Source of the DNA: Melampsora larici-populina 98AG31 | Taxonomy: Eukaryota > Basidiomycota > Pucciniomycetes > Pucciniales > Melampsoraceae | DNA: 57,589 nucleotides | Direction of reading: 5' to 3' | Assembly: GCF_000204055.1 (NCBI RefSeq) | Contig: NW_006768811.1 | Span: 113,735-171,323, forward strand | Part shown: in pieces, positions 55,324 through 57,589 of the stretch | How positions within the stretch are numbered: position 1 is the first letter of the stretch | Layout: every line of letters begins with the position of its first letter | Program-made: the position numbers and the translations under genes | The notes under the pieces: generated by a model | What the model saw: the letters and a program-made list of their open reading frames with translations, nothing else | Database searches by the model: none | What the model was told of the DNA's origin: nothing

Positions 55324-56484
55324 ATGGATCCTATCGCTACAAGCCTTGCGTCCATACTTGATCAGCTCACTAAACTGAGTACCCGACTTGATGAAGAGGT
55401 AGAATGCCGTCAAAAGACTCAAGAATTATTGAATAATGAATCTGCTCAACGACAAGCCACTCAAGATCAGTTGAACAATCTTGTACAACAGCTGAACAAG
55501 AGAAATCAAACTCAAACGAACCCCGTACAACCTCCTGTACAACCACAACCTACTGCCGCTGTACCACCACCTGCCCAAACAACCACCACCGAAACCGTAA
55601 CCGCTGCCGACATTAAATCACTTGTCAATAGCTCTAAAAGCCCGAAAATTGGTACTCCCGACAAGTTTGACGGCACCAAGGGTGATAAAGCGGAGGCTTT
55701 CGTCAACCAGGTTGGATTATACATCCTAGCCAACCCAAGTTCTTTCGCTAACGACACAGCCAAAATCGTTTTTACATTATCTTACCTGACTGGCGAAGCG
55801 AACCAATGGGCAGCACCATTTTATCGGCGGCTATTACACGGTCAAGAAGAAGATGAGCTTACGTTCAAAGATTTCGGGTTAGAATTCGAAGCCACCTACT
55901 TCGATTCTGATCGACAAAACCGAGCCCAGCGTGAATTACGAGCACTTCAGCAAACTGGATCGGTGGCCGACTACACAACCAAGTTCATGGCTCTGTCAGC
56001 TAGGACAGGATGGGGTGAATCCGAGCACATCAGTCATTATCGCATTGGTTTAAAGTAAGAAATCCGAGTTAACATGATCATGAAGAGTTTCGACACGATT
56101 TCTGGAATCTCTGCATATGCTCTGGCTGTCGATAACGAAATACACCCCGGAATCAACCGCACATCAACTCGAGCCACCACAACTGCACCTGCTAGAGATC
56201 CGGATGCGATGGACTTATCAAGTGCTAGAGTGGAGTATTCAAGAGCTGGAGTGTCAAGAGAAGAGATGTCTAGGAGAACTGAAAAGGGATTGTGTTTTAA
56301 ATGTGGAAAAGGGAGACACCGAGCTGCTGATTGTGGGAAGAAGGATTCAAGAGGCAATTGGTTGAGGAGTGGTGGTAATTCATCTTATTCAAGAATAGCA
56401 GAATTAGAGTCTCAATTAGCTGAATTTCAAAATCAAAGTGTAGGAAGAGCAGATGATTCAAAAAATGGAGAAGCTCGGAACTGA
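55324..56484 (+). pseudogene. Ty3/gypsy Gag with CCHC zinc knuckle (one in-frame stop)
   Basis: The frame starts MDPIATSLASILDQL, an N-terminal coiled-coil-like region rich in Gln/Glu followed by a Pro/Thr linker. The retrotransposon gag domain follows: GTPDKFDGTKGDKAEAFVNQ, LSYLTGEANQWA, FKDFGLEFEATYFDSD, REL..LQQTGSVADYTTKFM. A TAA at 56056-56058 follows YRIGLK; the same frame then continues EIRVNMIMKSFDTISG and AMDLSSARVEY to a zinc knuckle CFKCGKGRHRAADC (CX2CX4HX4C), ending EARN at 56484. Without the TAA it would be one Gag of about 386 aa. The start is typical in position and context. Confidence 0.88.
56460..56466 (+). promoter_or_regulatory. Candidate -1 ribosomal frameshift heptamer AAAAAAT
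   Basis: In gag phase it reads tcA AAA AAT, fitting X XXY YYZ. The pol frame (-1) opens after a TGA at 56454-56456, and the gag frame stops at 56482-56484, so the heptamer lies inside the only window where a shift can join them. Confidence 0.65.
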
Positions 56485-57589
56485 AGGATGTGCCTGTTTC
56501 GAGCAATGAGGATGAAGTTAGAGGATTAGGAGCCGTTACTTGTCTGAAACAAAATGCAAATGACCCCCGTTTTTTCATTTCAGTGCCCCTGTCCCAAGCT
56601 CATCCCCGTGCCACACCCATACCCAATGCCCTGTGCCTCCTCGACTGTGGAGCTACACACTCAGCCATCAGCGAAAATTTTGTCAAGACCCACGAATTGC
56701 CCACCATCAAGCTGAAAACTCCCCGAACCATCAGTGCGTTTGATGGACAGGTGAAACCTCTGACGGAGGAGTGTCACCTGGCTATTGACGATGACCCAAC
56801 ACCCACGACATTTATCGTCACGAAATTGAAGGACTCCTACGATGCCTTATTAGGTATGCCTTGGTTTCGGACACACGGACACAAGATTGACTGGAACCAG
56901 AGCGTATTCAATTCGGATCGAGGCTCACTCAACATCGCAGCTGCCCAAGCAGTTTCGTCACCGCCGCACCAACCCTTTGAGGATCCCACAAGGGAAGCTA
57001 GGAAACGTGACGAGGGGGTATGTGTCAAAGACGCTCTAATACCCCCGCGATGTGAGTACGATAATCTTTTATCCAAATCCATTATTGAAACAGCTGGCGA
57101 GTATGATCATCTCCTAGAACAGATACCTTATACCGACAACACGATAGAAACGGATATTAACAACAAGAACACCAACGGAAACATCGCAACTGCTCTGTCA
57201 GTTTCCTCTCATCCGAAAACACCCTCTATGGCCCAGGATATGGGGGAAGCTAGGAAAATTGAGGAGGGGGTATGTGTCCAGAACACAACAATGCCCCCGC
57301 GATGTGAGTCTTTCAACACCCTATCTGAACCTGTCATAGAAGCAACTAGCAAGCAATTACCTTCCCGACAGAACTATGTCACAGATATCAGCACGGCTAC
57401 AGCTTCGTGGTCGACAGCGGCAAGAATAGCGGCAGAGGGTAAAATTGACACACCGGTTAAATCTACTGAAGAGCTTGTACCGACACGGTATCACAAGTAC
57501 ATCAAAATGTTCAAGAAATCAAAAGCCCAATCATTACTGCCTCGTAGAAAGTACGATTTCCAAGTCAAATTAATCCCTGGAGCAACCCC
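56466..57589 (+). CDS. Ty3/gypsy Pol, N-terminal part: protease and start of reverse transcriptase (runs off window)
   Basis: The frame is -1 to gag and stays open to the window edge, with no ATG needed at its start. It has FFISVPLSQAHP, then LLDCGATHSAIS, the aspartic protease D-[S/C]-G-A site, and DALLGMPWFRTHGHKIDW, the second conserved protease block. A long linker follows, with a module REARK..EGVCV...PPRCE present twice, 84 codons apart. The last residues, HKYIKMFKKS...LLPRRKYDFQVKLIPGAT, are the usual entry to the gypsy reverse transcriptase. RT, RNase H and integrase are outside the window. No stop is seen in the visible part. Confidence 0.85.

Overview
The window looks like a repeat-rich nuclear segment of a basidiomycete fungus, most likely a rust (Pucciniales). 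The reasons are short GT-AG introns of about 50-150 bp in the few host genes, a rust-type mix of mobile elements (tyrosine-recombinase retrotransposons, Ty3/gypsy, hAT, MULE, CACTA-like MITEs, Helitron ends), an alpha-kinase remnant, and host proteins such as SIT4/PP6, COG8 and cyclophilin H with fungal sequence features. The species cannot be fixed from sequence alone. There is one assembly gap (21784-21891). I found no rRNA, tRNA or CRISPR array.

Layout. 1-4.5 kb: a decayed DIRS/Ngaro-like retrotransposon on the minus strand (RT-RNase H, gag, a gag intron with a 28-bp tandem array). 5.1-5.9 kb: a pair of 277-bp direct repeats. 6.3-17.6 kb: a second, diverged DIRS-like element on the plus strand, split inside gag by a 5934-bp insertion (7928-13861) with Helitron hallmarks (TC...CTAG, 3' hairpin, insertion between A and T). 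Joining the flanks restores the gag reading frame. Its recombinase ORF ends at a 54-bp palindrome. 17.6-19.6 kb: hairpin-rich and gene-poor. 19620-25352: a 5.7-kb terminal-inverted-repeat element carrying an alpha-kinase pseudogene, minisatellites, the gap, a dense palindrome cluster and a CACTA-like MITE.

26.6-30.1 kb: truncated host genes packed together (PH-domain cortical-anchor fragment, COG8 without its N-terminal part, cyclophilin H without its N-terminal part), ending next to a minus-strand Helitron 3' end at 30250. 31.4-34.7 kb: a motif-saturated repeat, a broken chitin-synthase myosin-domain fragment and hairpins. 35066-37883: a MULE with 76-bp identical terminal repeats. 40223-42940: a hAT element whose spliced transposase is intact (693 aa). 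43171-44768: an apparently intact nine-exon SIT4/PPP6C phosphatase gene of 312 aa, the best host gene here. 45.8-53.4 kb: another copy of the CACTA-like MITE, two more Helitron 3' ends (46651, 53402), an LRR-like pseudogene and a second hAT transposase. 53865-54183: a small hAT-like MITE. 54.8 kb to the end: a Ty3/gypsy element with gag, a candidate -1 frameshift site and the start of pol.

Overall this is a nest of elements inside elements. The Helitron family is the unifying theme: four 3' termini share a GC-rich hairpin about 7 nt before CTAGT, and none is accompanied by a Rep/helicase gene, so all look non-autonomous. Several other stretches are saturated on both strands with a private short motif, as expected for subterminal transposase-binding arrays or MITEs.
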